Origin: Bacillota bacterium
GTDB lineage: Bacteria; Bacillota; Clostridia; Christensenellales; CAG-138
Assembly (NCBI GenBank): GCA_023435025.1
Contig: JAEYSE010000068.1
Coordinates: forward strand, 1 to 18,287
Direction: 5' to 3'
Length of the DNA: 18,287 nucleotides
Below, in pieces: positions 1 to 6,279 of the stretch (within the stretch, counting starts at the first letter, position 1; each line of letters begins with the position of its first letter). The notes under the pieces are model-generated. The model had not been told where the DNA came from, searched no databases, and was given only the letters and a program-made list of their open reading frames with translations. Made by a program: the position numbers and the translations under genes.

Positions 1-42
1 GTTTGCGCATGAAGGAGTTTCCTCCAAAAAATTTGATTGGCG

Positions 43-162
43 TTGGGGCTCCCCCCCAAACCCCACCAAAGGGACACGGCCCTTTGGAATCCCTTACGCT
101 TTCTTTTGCTTGTTATCTTTCGTGGAAAGAAAAGAAGCGGGGGTAAGGGGGCAGCGCCCCCT
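43..162. repeat. Nested inverted-repeat element downstream of pgk
   Basis: This non-coding stretch holds several inverted repeats in a row. TTGGGG (43-48) pairs with CCCCAA (54-59). CCAAAGGG (66-73) pairs with CCCTTTGG (80-87). A larger imperfect stem joins CCCTTAC (91-97) plus the following GCTTTCTTTT to AAAAGAAGC plus GTAAGGG (about 130-149), capped by TCTTTC-gtg-GAAAGA (116-130). AGGGGGC (146-152) pairs with GCCCCCT (156-162). Seen directly: the palindromes and the lack of a convincing gene. Inference: a dispersed intergenic repeat of the kind common in clostridial genomes, which may also act as the pgk 3' end. One window cannot show that it is dispersed. Confidence 0.5.
146..162 (-). terminator. 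Probable pgk terminator hairpin
   Basis: A perfect 7-bp stem, AGGGGGC/GCCCCCT with a 3-base loop, begins 9 bases after the pgk stop codon. On the minus strand it is followed by a pyrimidine-rich stretch (TTACCCCCGCTTCTTTTC) rather than a clean T run. Termination is therefore plausible but not textbook. Confidence 0.45.
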
Positions 163-170
163 GCCTATTC

Positions 171-1358
171 TTACTTATCGTTCAGCGCGGCCACGCCGGG
201 CAGGACTTTGCCTTCGAGGAACTCCAGCGAAGCGCCGCCGCCGGTGGAAATGTGCGTCATTTTGGAAGCAAAGCCAAGCTTCTTCACAGCGGAAGCGGAA
301 TCGCCGCCGCCGATGATTGTGGTGCCGTCGCAATCCGCGCAGGCCTGCGCCACAGCCTTTGTGCCTTCGGCAAACGCAGGGAATTCGAACACGCCCATGG
401 GTCCGTTCCAGATGACGGTCTTGGCGGCCCTTATGGTCTCTGCAAACAGCTTGGAACTTTCCGGCCCGATATCAAGTCCCATCCAGCCTTCGGGTATGGC
501 GTCCGCCTTTACGGTCTGGTGCTCGGCGTCCGCGGCAAACGCGGTGGCGACCACGGTATCAACGGGCAGAAGTAAGCTTACGCCCTTTTCCTTGGCCTGC
601 GCCATGAGTTCGCGGGCAAGCTCGATACTTTCTGCATCCAGCAGCGAAGAACCTATTTCATAACCCATGGCCTTGTAGAATGTGAACATCATGCCGCCGC
701 CGATAATGAGGCTGTCGCACTTGTTTAAAAGGTTGGTGATGACGCCGATCTTATCCGCAACCTTCGCGCCGCCTAAGATTGCCACGAACGGGCGTACCGG
801 GTTATCCAGCGCTTCGCCCATGATGGAAAGCTCCTTGCCAATCAGGAAGCCCGCCACGGCGGGGAGGTAAGCTGCCACGCCCGCTGTAGATGCGTGCGCG
901 CGGTGCACGGTGCCGAATGCATCCGAAACGAAGATATCCGCCAAAGAAGCAAGCTGGCGGGAGAATTCGGGATCGTTGTCCGTTTCTTCCTTGTGGAAGC
1001 GGACGTTTTCAAGCAGTACGACTTCGCCGTCCTTCATTGCTGCGATGGCGGCTTTGGCGCTTTCGCCAATGACGTCCTCGGCGAATGTGACCTTTATGCC
1101 GGGCAGGTGAGAAGCGAGCCTGTTTGCCACGGGGCGCAGGGAATACTGCGGGTCCGGTTTGCCCTTGGGGCGGCCGAGGTGGGAACAGAGAATTACCTTT
1201 GCGCCCTGCTCAAGCAGGTATTTCACGGAAGGAAGAGCAGCGACAATGCGCTTGTCGTCCGTTACGTTGCCTTCCGCATCCAAGGGAACGTTAAAGTCCA
1301 CGCGCACCAGCGCGCGCTTGCCCTTTACCTCGATGTCCTGTATGGTTTTCTTTGCCAT
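171..1358 (-). CDS. pgk: Phosphoglycerate kinase
   Basis: This is a 395-residue cytosolic enzyme that transfers the acyl phosphate of 1,3-bisphosphoglycerate to ADP, giving ATP and 3-phosphoglycerate in glycolysis. The length is normal for bacterial Pgk. Visible signatures are the N-terminal substrate motif RVDFNVPL (about residues 19-26), SHLGRPKG, the GGAKVADKIGV segment of the C-terminal nucleotide domain, WNGPMGVFE, and GGGDSASAV near the end. The ATG at 1358 is chosen over the one at 1364: AGGAGG lies 7 bases before the former and only about 1 base before the latter. The gene stands alone here. The usual clostridial neighbours gap, tpiA and gpmI are not in the window but could lie beyond the left edge. 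Confidence 0.97.
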   Translation of the reverse strand: MAKKTIQDIEVKGKRALVRVDFNVPLDAEGNVTDDKRIVAALPSVKYLLEQGAKVILCSHLGRPKGKPDPQYSLRPVANRLASHLPGIKVTFAEDVIGESAKAAIAAMKDGEVVLLENVRFHKEETDNDPEFSRQLASLADIFVSDAFGTVHRAHASTAGVAAYLPAVAGFLIGKELSIMGEALDNPVRPFVAILGGAKVADKIGVITNLLNKCDSLIIGGGMMFTFYKAMGYEIGSSLLDAESIELARELMAQAKEKGVSLLLPVDTVVATAFAADAEHQTVKADAIPEGWMGLDIGPESSKLFAETIRAAKTVIWNGPMGVFEFPAFAEGTKAVAQACADCDGTTIIGGGDSASAVKKLGFASKMTHISTGGGASLEFLEGKVLPGVAALNDK

Positions 1359-1441
1359 ATCCATTCCTCCTGCCGTATTAATAAATAATTCTTATAACAA
1401 GACCATTCCATTTGCACAGATTCCTCCATGCTTCTGTTGAT

Positions 1442-1469
1442 ATTTTAACATATCAGGCCGCGCGCGCAA
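1442..1469 (-). promoter_or_regulatory. Candidate pgk promoter
   Basis: On the minus strand TTGCGC, a 16-base spacer and TAAAAT lie about 80 bases before pgk, with TG one base before the -10 (extended -10). A second candidate is nearer the gene: TGTTATAAG, ending near 1394, is an extended -10 with only a weak -35. I cannot tell which is used. Confidence 0.4.
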
Positions 1470-1532
1470 GGGGATTCTGGGGGATTGCGCAATTCGCAGT
1501 TGAAGGAATTCTCCTGCTTTACAAAGGCGTGC

Positions 1533-2642
1533 TTATAACAAAATCCGATCCGGGACCGCAAACTCCTTTTTAGGGGTGACTTCGTCGATGGGGCCACCGC
1601 CCAGGCACACTTCCCCTTGGTAAAACACCGCCCACTGGCCCGGGGTAACTGCCCGCTGCGGCTCCCAAAACGCCACGCGTGCCCCGTCCCCGGTAACAGC
1701 AACATCCACCTGCTGATCCGGCTGGCGGTAGCGGAACTTTGCCGTGCAAGAAAACTGATTTGAAGGCGGAGCTTCCGCGATCCAGTTGACATTCTTACAG
1801 AAAAGTGCGGTAGAGAAAAGCTCCTCCTGCTCGCCCTGCTGTACAATAAGGAGGTTGCGCCCTAAGTCCTTGCCTATAACAAACCAGCTTTCGCCAGAGC
1901 CTTCCTTTCTTCCGCCGATGCCCAAGCCCTTTCGTTGCCCCAATGTATAATACATCAACCCGTCGTGGCGGCCTATGACGCGGCCGGATAGATCCACCAT
2001 ATTTCCAGGCTGTGCGGGCAAAAACTGCATCAAAAACTGTTTGAAATTGCGCTCGCCAATAAAGCAGACGCCGGTGCTGTCCTTTTTTTCCGCGTTTGCA
2101 AGGCCAAATTCCCGCGCAATACGCCGCACCTCTCCCTTTTGGAGTTCTCCTATGGGGAACATGGCACCCGAAAGCTGCTGCTGCGTTAGCCCGGCAAGAA
2201 AATAAGTCTGGTCCTTGTTTTGATCGAGCGCGCGCAGCAGGCTGACGGTATCTTTGTTTCGATCGATGCGTGCGTAGTGCCCCGTGGCGAGATACTCCAT
2301 ATCCGCCGTGCGGGAAAGCTCCAAAAACGCTTTGAATTTGATTTCCGAGTTACAAAGCACATCCGGGTTGGGCGTGCGCCCCAGGCGATATTCGGAAAGG
2401 AAATAGGAAAATACGCGCTCCTTATACTCTTTTGCAAAATTCACCGTATAGTACGGAATGCCGATTTTGTCCGCCACGCGGCGGACGTCCTCATAATCCT
2501 CGGCGGCGGTACAAACGCCGTCCTCCCCTTCCTCTTCCCAGTTTTTCATAAATACGCCCACGACTTCATGGCCCTGCCGCTTAAGCAACAGAGCCGCAAC
2601 GGCGGAATCAACACCGCCGGACATCCCAACCATAATCCTCAT
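1533..2642 (-). CDS. mnmA: tRNA-specific 2-thiouridylase MnmA
   Basis: This 369-residue enzyme installs sulfur at C2 of the wobble uridine (U34) of Lys, Glu and Gln tRNAs, using ATP to adenylate the base and a persulfide sulfur. The N-terminal PP-loop SGGVDS (residues 8-13) binds ATP. The two catalytic cysteines are in place: C97 in NPDVLCN and C193 in STGVCFIG. The C-terminal beta-barrel ends with the usual PGQWAVFY and GGGPI segments. Length is standard. The start is 4 bases after the stop of the upstream metal-binding protein gene, so the two are very probably one transcript. No clear terminator follows, and read-through towards pgk is possible. Confidence 0.96.
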   Translation of the reverse strand: MRIMVGMSGGVDSAVAALLLKRQGHEVVGVFMKNWEEEGEDGVCTAAEDYEDVRRVADKIGIPYYTVNFAKEYKERVFSYFLSEYRLGRTPNPDVLCNSEIKFKAFLELSRTADMEYLATGHYARIDRNKDTVSLLRALDQNKDQTYFLAGLTQQQLSGAMFPIGELQKGEVRRIAREFGLANAEKKDSTGVCFIGERNFKQFLMQFLPAQPGNMVDLSGRVIGRHDGLMYYTLGQRKGLGIGGRKEGSGESWFVIGKDLGRNLLIVQQGEQEELFSTALFCKNVNWIAEAPPSNQFSCTAKFRYRQPDQQVDVAVTGDGARVAFWEPQRAVTPGQWAVFYQGEVCLGGGPIDEVTPKKEFAVPDRILL

Positions 2643-2646
2643 ATCT

Positions 2647-2850
2647 TTATAGTATCGCGATGGACTTTACTTCAAACCCCGCTTCGGATATGGCGGCTTT
2701 GAGCGCTTCCGTATCCCCGTCCCAGAGGACGTCGGCGCTGCCTACCTGAACGTCGTTCACGGTAGCCCTTAAGTCCGTAAGCGCGTCTGTGACGCTACGC
2801 ACGCAATGCGTGCAGCCCATACCTTCGATTTCAAGCCTGTAATGCTTCAT
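2647..2850 (-). CDS. Heavy-metal-associated (HMA) domain protein, CopZ-like
   Basis: This is a 67-residue single-domain protein of the HMA fold (ferredoxin-like beta-alpha-beta-beta-alpha-beta). It carries the metal-binding loop GMGCTHC at about residues 10-16, a variant of the family GMTCxxC, in which the two cysteines bind Cu(I) or another soft metal. Such proteins are cytosolic metallochaperones or sensors. The start at 2850 is chosen because AAAGGA lies 7 bases upstream and the HMA fold begins immediately; an in-frame extension of 18 residues is possible but is basic and has no ribosome binding site. No copper ATPase or CsoR/CopY gene is nearby. It is co-transcribed with mnmA, and whether that is functional or incidental is unknown. 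Confidence 0.85.
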   Translation of the reverse strand: MKHYRLEIEGMGCTHCVRSVTDALTDLRATVNDVQVGSADVLWDGDTEALKAAISEAGFEVKSIAIL

Positions 2851-2894
2851 TTTTTGTTCCTTTCGGGCGGCTCTTCTGCCCGCCGTATGGAACC

Positions 2895-2923
2895 AGTATA
2901 CCACGGTGGATGAAAAACATGAA
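2895..2923 (-). promoter_or_regulatory. Promoter for HMA protein-mnmA
   Basis: Minus-strand TTCATG, a 17-base spacer and TATACT, with TG one base before the -10 (extended -10). It lies about 45 bases before the HMA gene. The -35 is weak. The leader has a short GC-rich hairpin, GGCGG (2866-2870) with CCGCC (2880-2884). Confidence 0.5.
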
Positions 2924-3063
2924 CGCAGGAGCGCCTATAAAACCTGCGAAAAATTGAAAAACTTAAGTCATTCGCCTTTGTAACCAATTTTTGCGGGTCT
3001 GCGTACTATATACCATCGGCGTCGAACCAACGCCAACGCTCAAAAAACAAGGAGGCTTTTTGT

Positions 3064-3282
3064 ATGAGCTGTTTCAATTCTGGCTGTGATAATGGTTTTG
3101 GCAACTGGTGGTGGATTATCATCCTGTTGATCTTCTTCTGCAACGATAGTCCCGTCCTCGAGAACATCCGCGACGCTGTTTGCGGGGATAACCTCTTTAT
3201 CATCATCGCGCTGCTGCTCCTGTGCAATACCAGGGACACGACCACCTGCATGAGGGACACCAGCACCTGCGGCTGCAACTAA
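3064..3282 (+). CDS. Small Cys-rich membrane peptide, unknown function
   Basis: This is a 72-residue protein that I do not recognise. It begins at an ATG with AAGGAGG about 8 bases upstream, strong support for translation. It has two hydrophobic segments, one around residues 14-26 (NWWWIIILLIFF) and one around 44-54 (LFIIIALLLL). Each ends in Cys-Asn, so the two halves look like an old internal duplication. The C-terminus is rich in Thr and Cys, with a near repeat RDTTTC/RDTSTC and a final CGCN. There are eight cysteines in all. A terminator follows, so it is probably a single-gene transcript. Small Cys/Asn-rich proteins of this style occur in clostridia, some linked to spores, but no function can be inferred from sequence alone. 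Confidence 0.7.
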   Translation: MSCFNSGCDNGFGNWWWIIILLIFFCNDSPVLENIRDAVCGDNLFIIIALLLLCNTRDTTTCMRDTSTCGCN

Positions 3283-3315
3283 AAGATAAACTTCTGTAAG
3301 GAATAAAACAAAATA

Positions 3316-3338
3316 GCGGCAATTAAGAAATGTGCCGC
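3316..3338 (+). other. Small hairpin after the 72-residue gene
   Basis: GCGGCA pairs with TGCCGC around an 11-base loop in the 3' untranslated region, upstream of the stronger terminator. It has no T tract and its role is unknown. Apart from this and the adjacent terminator and promoter, I see nothing in 3283-3503. Confidence 0.3.
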
Positions 3339-3369
3339 CGGCAGAGCCTTGGGGCTTGTTGATGGCCTG

Positions 3370-3398
3370 AAACAGGATGCTTACAGCATCCTGTTTTC
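3370..3398 (+). terminator. Rho-independent terminator of the 72-residue gene
   Basis: A perfect 11-bp stem AAACAGGATGC/GCATCCTGTTT with a 5-base loop ends in TTTT. It separates the small peptide gene from the independent promoter of the next gene. Confidence 0.8.
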
Positions 3399-3444
3399 GT
3401 ATGTTGAACATCCTATGATTTTGCGTTATCCTATTCACTAATGC

Positions 3445-3473
3445 TTGACCACAATATTGGGAAATGATATAAC
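3445..3473 (+). promoter_or_regulatory. Sigma-A-type promoter of the ECF S-component gene
   Basis: TTGACC, a spacer of exactly 17 bases, and TATAAC. The expected transcription start near 3480 leaves a leader of only about 25 bases. That leaves no space for a riboswitch between promoter and gene. Confidence 0.8.
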
Positions 3474-3503
3474 GTTTCAAAAGGATTTTAGGAGGACGCT
3501 ACT

Positions 3504-3995
3504 TTGAACACGCTAAAGCCGGTGAACCGCCTGGCGCTTTCGGGGCTCCTTGCAGCTGTCGTCGTCATATTAACCATTGTTCATTTACCCATCCCGGTTC
3601 CAGGCATGCCGGGGGCGTACATCAACCTGGGCGATGTCGGCGTCTACCTTTCCGCGTTCCTGCTGGGCTCTCCCTGGGGCGTTCTTGCGGCGGCCATAGG
3701 CAGCGCCCTTGCAGACCTTATCTTAGGAAGCGCCCTATATGCGGGGCCAACTTTCGTTATCAAAGGGGCAATGGCGTTTGTCACAGCGCTTTTGATGGCC
3801 CGCTGGAAAAAGCCGCTTCCCGCAATTATATTGGCAGGGCTTTTGATGCCGGCCGGGTATTTTATATTTGAAACCTTCCTCTACGGTGCGGAGGCCGCCG
3901 CTCTCAGCCTGCCCTTTAACGGCATCCAATACGCGGCGGGCATACTCGTTGGATACGCCGTTATTCAGTTGGCGCAGCGGTTTAAAAAAGACTGA
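3504..3995 (+). CDS. ECF transporter substrate-binding S component
   Basis: This 163-residue integral membrane protein has about five to six hydrophobic helices. It resembles the S components of energy-coupling-factor vitamin transporters, in the broad RibU/HmpT-like group (PF07155-type). The early PIPVPGMPGAYINLGD segment and the SALADL...P(T)FVIKG region are characteristic. Translation starts at TTG, set by AGGAGG 8 bases upstream; no in-frame ATG fits. The EcfA1, EcfA2 and EcfT proteins that S components need are not in the window, so it presumably uses a shared module encoded elsewhere. The substrate cannot be read from sequence. The nearby NAD genes suggest niacin, but no NiaR box lies upstream and the family is not NiaX-like. 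Confidence 0.85.
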   Translation: MNTLKPVNRLALSGLLAAVVVILTIVHLPIPVPGMPGAYINLGDVGVYLSAFLLGSPWGVLAAAIGSALADLILGSALYAGPTFVIKGAMAFVTALLMARWKKPLPAIILAGLLMPAGYFIFETFLYGAEAAALSLPFNGIQYAAGILVGYAVIQLAQRFKKD

Positions 3996-4014
3996 GCAAA
4001 GAGCCGAATAAACC

Positions 4015-4052
4015 AAAAGCCTTCCCCACATCAAGAAAGGGAAGGCTTTTTT
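4015..4052 (+). terminator. Terminator after the ECF S-component gene, probably bidirectional
   Basis: AAAAGCCTTCCC pairs with GGGAAGGCTTTT around a 12-base loop, followed by T residues on the plus strand. The left arm supplies a T run on the minus strand, so the hairpin could also end the convergent hemerythrin transcript. Confidence 0.85.
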
Positions 4053-4065
4053 ATGCCAGGAAGGC

Positions 4066-4464
4066 TTATTTGCGCGTCTTTACATAATCACCGATCTTTT
4101 TGTCCATACCGGAAATATGCTGGGTGAGCCAGTTGATCATCATCTGGTTCGCTTCCAGTATGACCAGAATGTTCCCGCCGGACTTTGCGTATTCCTCTTT
4201 CAGGGTTTTCAGGCGAGCGAGAAAATCGGTGTGTGCCTTTTTCTGAAACTCGTACTCCGGATACTGGACGGAAAGCATGTACCGTTCCTCATCTGCAAAA
4301 TGCTGCTTGGTATAAGCATCCAGGAATTCGAGCAGTCCGCCGATGTATTCGGCCGATTTGCGGTTTTTCCCCGCCTCAAACAGCGCGTCCGCTTTTTCAA
4401 ACCATGTTTTATGCTGTTCGTCAATTGCGGTCACGCCTACGGAAAGATTGGAAGTCCACGGCAT
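4066..4464 (-). CDS. Bacteriohemerythrin-like protein with one substituted ligand
   Basis: This is a 132-residue four-helix-bundle protein of the hemerythrin family, which binds a diiron centre that carries O2 or senses oxygen in anaerobes. The start is the Met of MPW, the family's usual beginning (W3, GVTAID at 10-15), with AAAGGA 11 bases upstream. Ligand positions seen are H18 (DEQH), H55 and E59 (HFADEE), H78, H116 (TQHI) and D121. The family normally has His in YPxxxxHxxxH, but here the position is Gln74 (CAG codon, in YPEYEFQKKAH). Six of seven ligands are therefore present. It may still bind iron with altered O2 chemistry, or Gln may be a tolerated variant. No chemotaxis or signalling domain is fused, and the gene appears to be monocistronic. 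Confidence 0.92.
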   Translation of the reverse strand: MPWTSNLSVGVTAIDEQHKTWFEKADALFEAGKNRKSAEYIGGLLEFLDAYTKQHFADEERYMLSVQYPEYEFQKKAHTDFLARLKTLKEEYAKSGGNILVILEANQMMINWLTQHISGMDKKIGDYVKTRK

Positions 4465-4493
4465 TTGAAAACACATCCTTTCAGTTAGGGCCA

Positions 4494-4523
4494 TTTATAT
4501 CCTATATCGGATGTATTGCGCAA
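4494..4523 (-). promoter_or_regulatory. Weak candidate promoter of the hemerythrin gene
   Basis: Minus-strand TTGCGC, 18 bases, TATAAA, about 30 bases before the chosen start. It is the best match in the intergenic region but is not strong. Confidence 0.3.
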
Positions 4524-4632
4524 AAAATTACCGTTATCCCAAAAAGAAGTCAGCCTGCTCAAACCTGCCCTTTTGGAATACAGGGGTCGCAATCCCCCTA
4601 TTCCGATTTGGAAATGCAGCTTCATCGGCTGA

Positions 4633-4657
4633 AAAATGCCGCTCATAGCGGCATTTT
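4633..4657 (-). terminator. Terminator of the HAD phosphatase gene
   Basis: A perfect 11-bp stem AAAATGCCGCT/AGCGGCATTTT with a 3-base loop is followed on the minus strand by T residues. It lies about 43 bases after the HAD stop codon. The rest of 4465-4699 holds only a GC-rich imperfect hairpin (4575-4604) and no gene. Confidence 0.8.
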
Positions 4658-4699
4658 GAACATGTAGAAGCCCGGGCTACAAACCCGCATGCTTTCTTG

Positions 4700-5518
4700 C
4701 TATACGCCGATAAATCTTTCTATGGCATGGGCGACGCCGTCCTCCTCATTGGAGCGCGTTACAAAGCCCGCAAACGCCTTTACCGCTGCCGCTGCGTTTT
4801 CCATAGCTACGCCCATCCCCGCAATGCGCAGCATGGGAATATCGTTCATGCCGTCCCCGCAGGCAATGAGCTCCTCCCGCGTTGCATTGAGATGCTTTAA
4901 AAGTACGTCAAGGGCAAATGCCTTATCCACCTCAAGCGGCATCACCTCTATAAAAGGCGGCTCGGAGCCGAATATATTCAGCTCCCCGCCAAAGCGGGCC
5001 TTCAGCTCTTTTACGGCGGCCTGCGCATCGGAGGGCTCGCCCACCAGCATCATCTTTTCAATGGGGTAGTTTATAAATCCCGGCAGGTCCGCAACCAACC
5101 GGATACTAAGCTTGTTGTTGTACGCTTCCTTGTGCACATAACGGTTGTCCGGGTAAGGCGTGATTACGCCGTAAGCGTCGTACGCAAGCGGAAAAACCGG
5201 CTTCCCCTTGGCCCACGCGCATATATTTTGCACGGTGTCGGCTGGAAGGTACCGCTGGAATACGGGCGTGTTGGTACGGCACTCCAGAATAAGCGAACCA
5301 TTGTAACAGAGGATGTACCCGCCTAAGCGTTCTAGCGCAAGCTCCCGCGCTACGGGCATAACGCCGATAAGCGGTCTGCCCGTTGCAAGCACCACGGCAA
5401 CACCTGCTTTGATCGCCCGGCGAATGGCCTCTTTCGTGCGGGGGGTCACTTCTTTATTTTCGTTGGTAAGTGTGCCGTCGAGGTCCAACGCCAGCACGCG
5501 ATAGGTATTGTTCTGCAT
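4700..5518 (-). CDS. Cof-type HAD-superfamily phosphatase
   Basis: This 272-residue cytosolic hydrolase belongs to the Cof/YidA group of HAD phosphatases (type IIB cap). Such enzymes dephosphorylate small sugar phosphates or cofactors such as flavin or pyridoxal phosphates. Motif I is DLDGT, with nucleophile D12 and general acid D14. Motif II lies in VVLATGRP. Motif III is the Lys in the DKAFALDVLLKHL region. Motif IV is CGDGMNDIPML, which binds Mg. The length is typical. The start at 5518 has GGAG just upstream and is preferred over an upstream Met (5554) that overlaps the promoter -10. The gene is transcribed away from the niaR operon. The substrate cannot be predicted. Confidence 0.93.
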   Translation of the reverse strand: MQNNTYRVLALDLDGTLTNENKEVTPRTKEAIRRAIKAGVAVVLATGRPLIGVMPVARELALERLGGYILCYNGSLILECRTNTPVFQRYLPADTVQNICAWAKGKPVFPLAYDAYGVITPYPDNRYVHKEAYNNKLSIRLVADLPGFINYPIEKMMLVGEPSDAQAAVKELKARFGGELNIFGSEPPFIEVMPLEVDKAFALDVLLKHLNATREELIACGDGMNDIPMLRIAGMGVAMENAAAAVKAFAGFVTRSNEEDGVAHAIERFIGV

Positions 5519-5549
5519 AAAACTCCGCTTTCTAAGGTTTCTGTATTCT

Positions 5550-5578
5550 ATCATAGCAACGATATCAACCCCTCACAA
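5550..5578 (-). promoter_or_regulatory. Promoter of the HAD phosphatase gene
   Basis: Minus-strand TTGTGA, exactly 17 bases, TATGAT, with TG one base upstream of the -10. The predicted start near 5543 leaves a leader of about 25 bases. Confidence 0.65.
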
Positions 5579-5628
5579 GCCAAACATGTCGAAATTCCCC
5601 TGCCTTTATGGATATTTAATTCGGGGTT

Positions 5629-5648
5629 ACAGGTGTCTATACAGCTGT
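5629..5648 (+). promoter_or_regulatory. Probable NiaR operator
   Basis: ACAGGTGT-CTAT-ACAGCTGT is a 20-base near-palindrome with half-sites of the ACAnnTGT type. This is the kind of sequence I recall for NiaR (YrxA) operators in Firmicutes, though I could not compare it with a motif model. It lies directly upstream of niaR, and its last base is the first base of the -35. Bound repressor should block RNA polymerase, with niacin as co-repressor according to the known biology of the family. Confidence 0.75.
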
Positions 5649-5675
5649 TGCTTTTTCGGCATCAACCGTTATAAT
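5648..5675 (+). promoter_or_regulatory. Promoter of the niaR-nadABC operon
   Basis: TTGCTT, a 16-base spacer and a consensus TATAAT, with the predicted transcription start about 22 bases before the niaR start codon. The operator lies immediately upstream and touches the -35. Confidence 0.75.
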
Positions 5676-5704
5676 AAAACATAATAGCGTAAAAGGAGAA
5701 GCAC

Positions 5705-6223
5705 ATGGATACCGAGGAAAGGCGCAAACGCATAGGCCGGATGGTTGCGGCTTCCGCGTTTCCCATAACGGGTGGCGAGCTTGCTGCGCGCATGGGAGTA
5801 ACCCGACAGGTCGTGGTCCAAGATGTCGCCGTGCTGCGTGCAGGCGGGGCGCCTATACTCGCCACCCCTGCGGGCTATGTCTGGGTGGACAAGGCGTCAA
5901 CTCCCCGCGCGGTTCGCGCGCTATCCTGCCGTCATGTCACTCTGGATGACGCGAAGGAAGAACTGATGATCATTGTCCGCGCGGGCGGTACGGTTCGGGA
6001 CGTGATCGTGGAGCACCCCATATATGGGGAATTGACGGGCTCGCTGTTGCTGCGTACGCCCGAGGCGGTGGATGCGCTGATTGAGCGGCTTGGCCAGCCC
6101 AATGTTACGATGCTTTCCGCCACGACGGCCGGCGTCCACATGCATACCATAGAAGCGCCCAGCGAGCAGATATTGGACGAGATCGAGCAGGCGCTTTTAA
6201 AAGCGGGCATACTGATTGCGTAG
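5705..6223 (+). CDS. niaR: NiaR, niacin-responsive repressor of NAD synthesis
   Basis: This is a 172-residue DNA-binding regulator. Residues 1-60 form a winged helix-turn-helix of the HTH_11 type (recognition region about 31-45). Residues 75-170 form the 3H domain, named for conserved histidines. The visible ones are H77, H104 (VEHPIYG) and H145/H147 (AGVHMHTI), which bind a metal and the niacin effector in family members. The length matches B. subtilis YrxA and its T. maritima counterpart. AAAGGAG lies 6 bases before the ATG. It is the first gene of the NAD operon and has a probable operator just upstream, so it very likely represses its own synthesis along with that of nadA, nadB and nadC when niacin is available. 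Confidence 0.94.
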   Translation: MDTEERRKRIGRMVAASAFPITGGELAARMGVTRQVVVQDVAVLRAGGAPILATPAGYVWVDKASTPRAVRALSCRHVTLDDAKEELMIIVRAGGTVRDVIVEHPIYGELTGSLLLRTPEAVDALIERLGQPNVTMLSATTAGVHMHTIEAPSEQILDEIEQALLKAGILIA

Positions 6224-6279
6224 CCCCGTTTGAGCGGATATGTCAATCAAAACCGCAGATAGAACGAAAGGTGACACAA

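Noticed and set aside
3006..3480. Two open frames on the minus strand opposite the 72-residue peptide gene
   Set aside because: Neither has a ribosome binding site or a recognisable fold, and both run through the terminator and promoter of plus-strand genes.
3283..3503. Possible riboswitch upstream of the ECF S component
   Set aside because: The hairpin and terminator lie upstream of the promoter at 3445-3473, so they belong to the preceding transcript; the leader itself is too short.
3504..3995. The ECF S component as a niacin transporter belonging to the NAD regulon
   Set aside because: No ACAnnTGT pair lies upstream, the protein is of a different S-component type, and two minus-strand genes separate it from niaR.
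4575..4604. Imperfect hairpin GGAATA/TATTCC with inner G/C runs, considered as a small RNA
   Set aside because: No promoter or T tract is associated and the inner pairing is imperfect.
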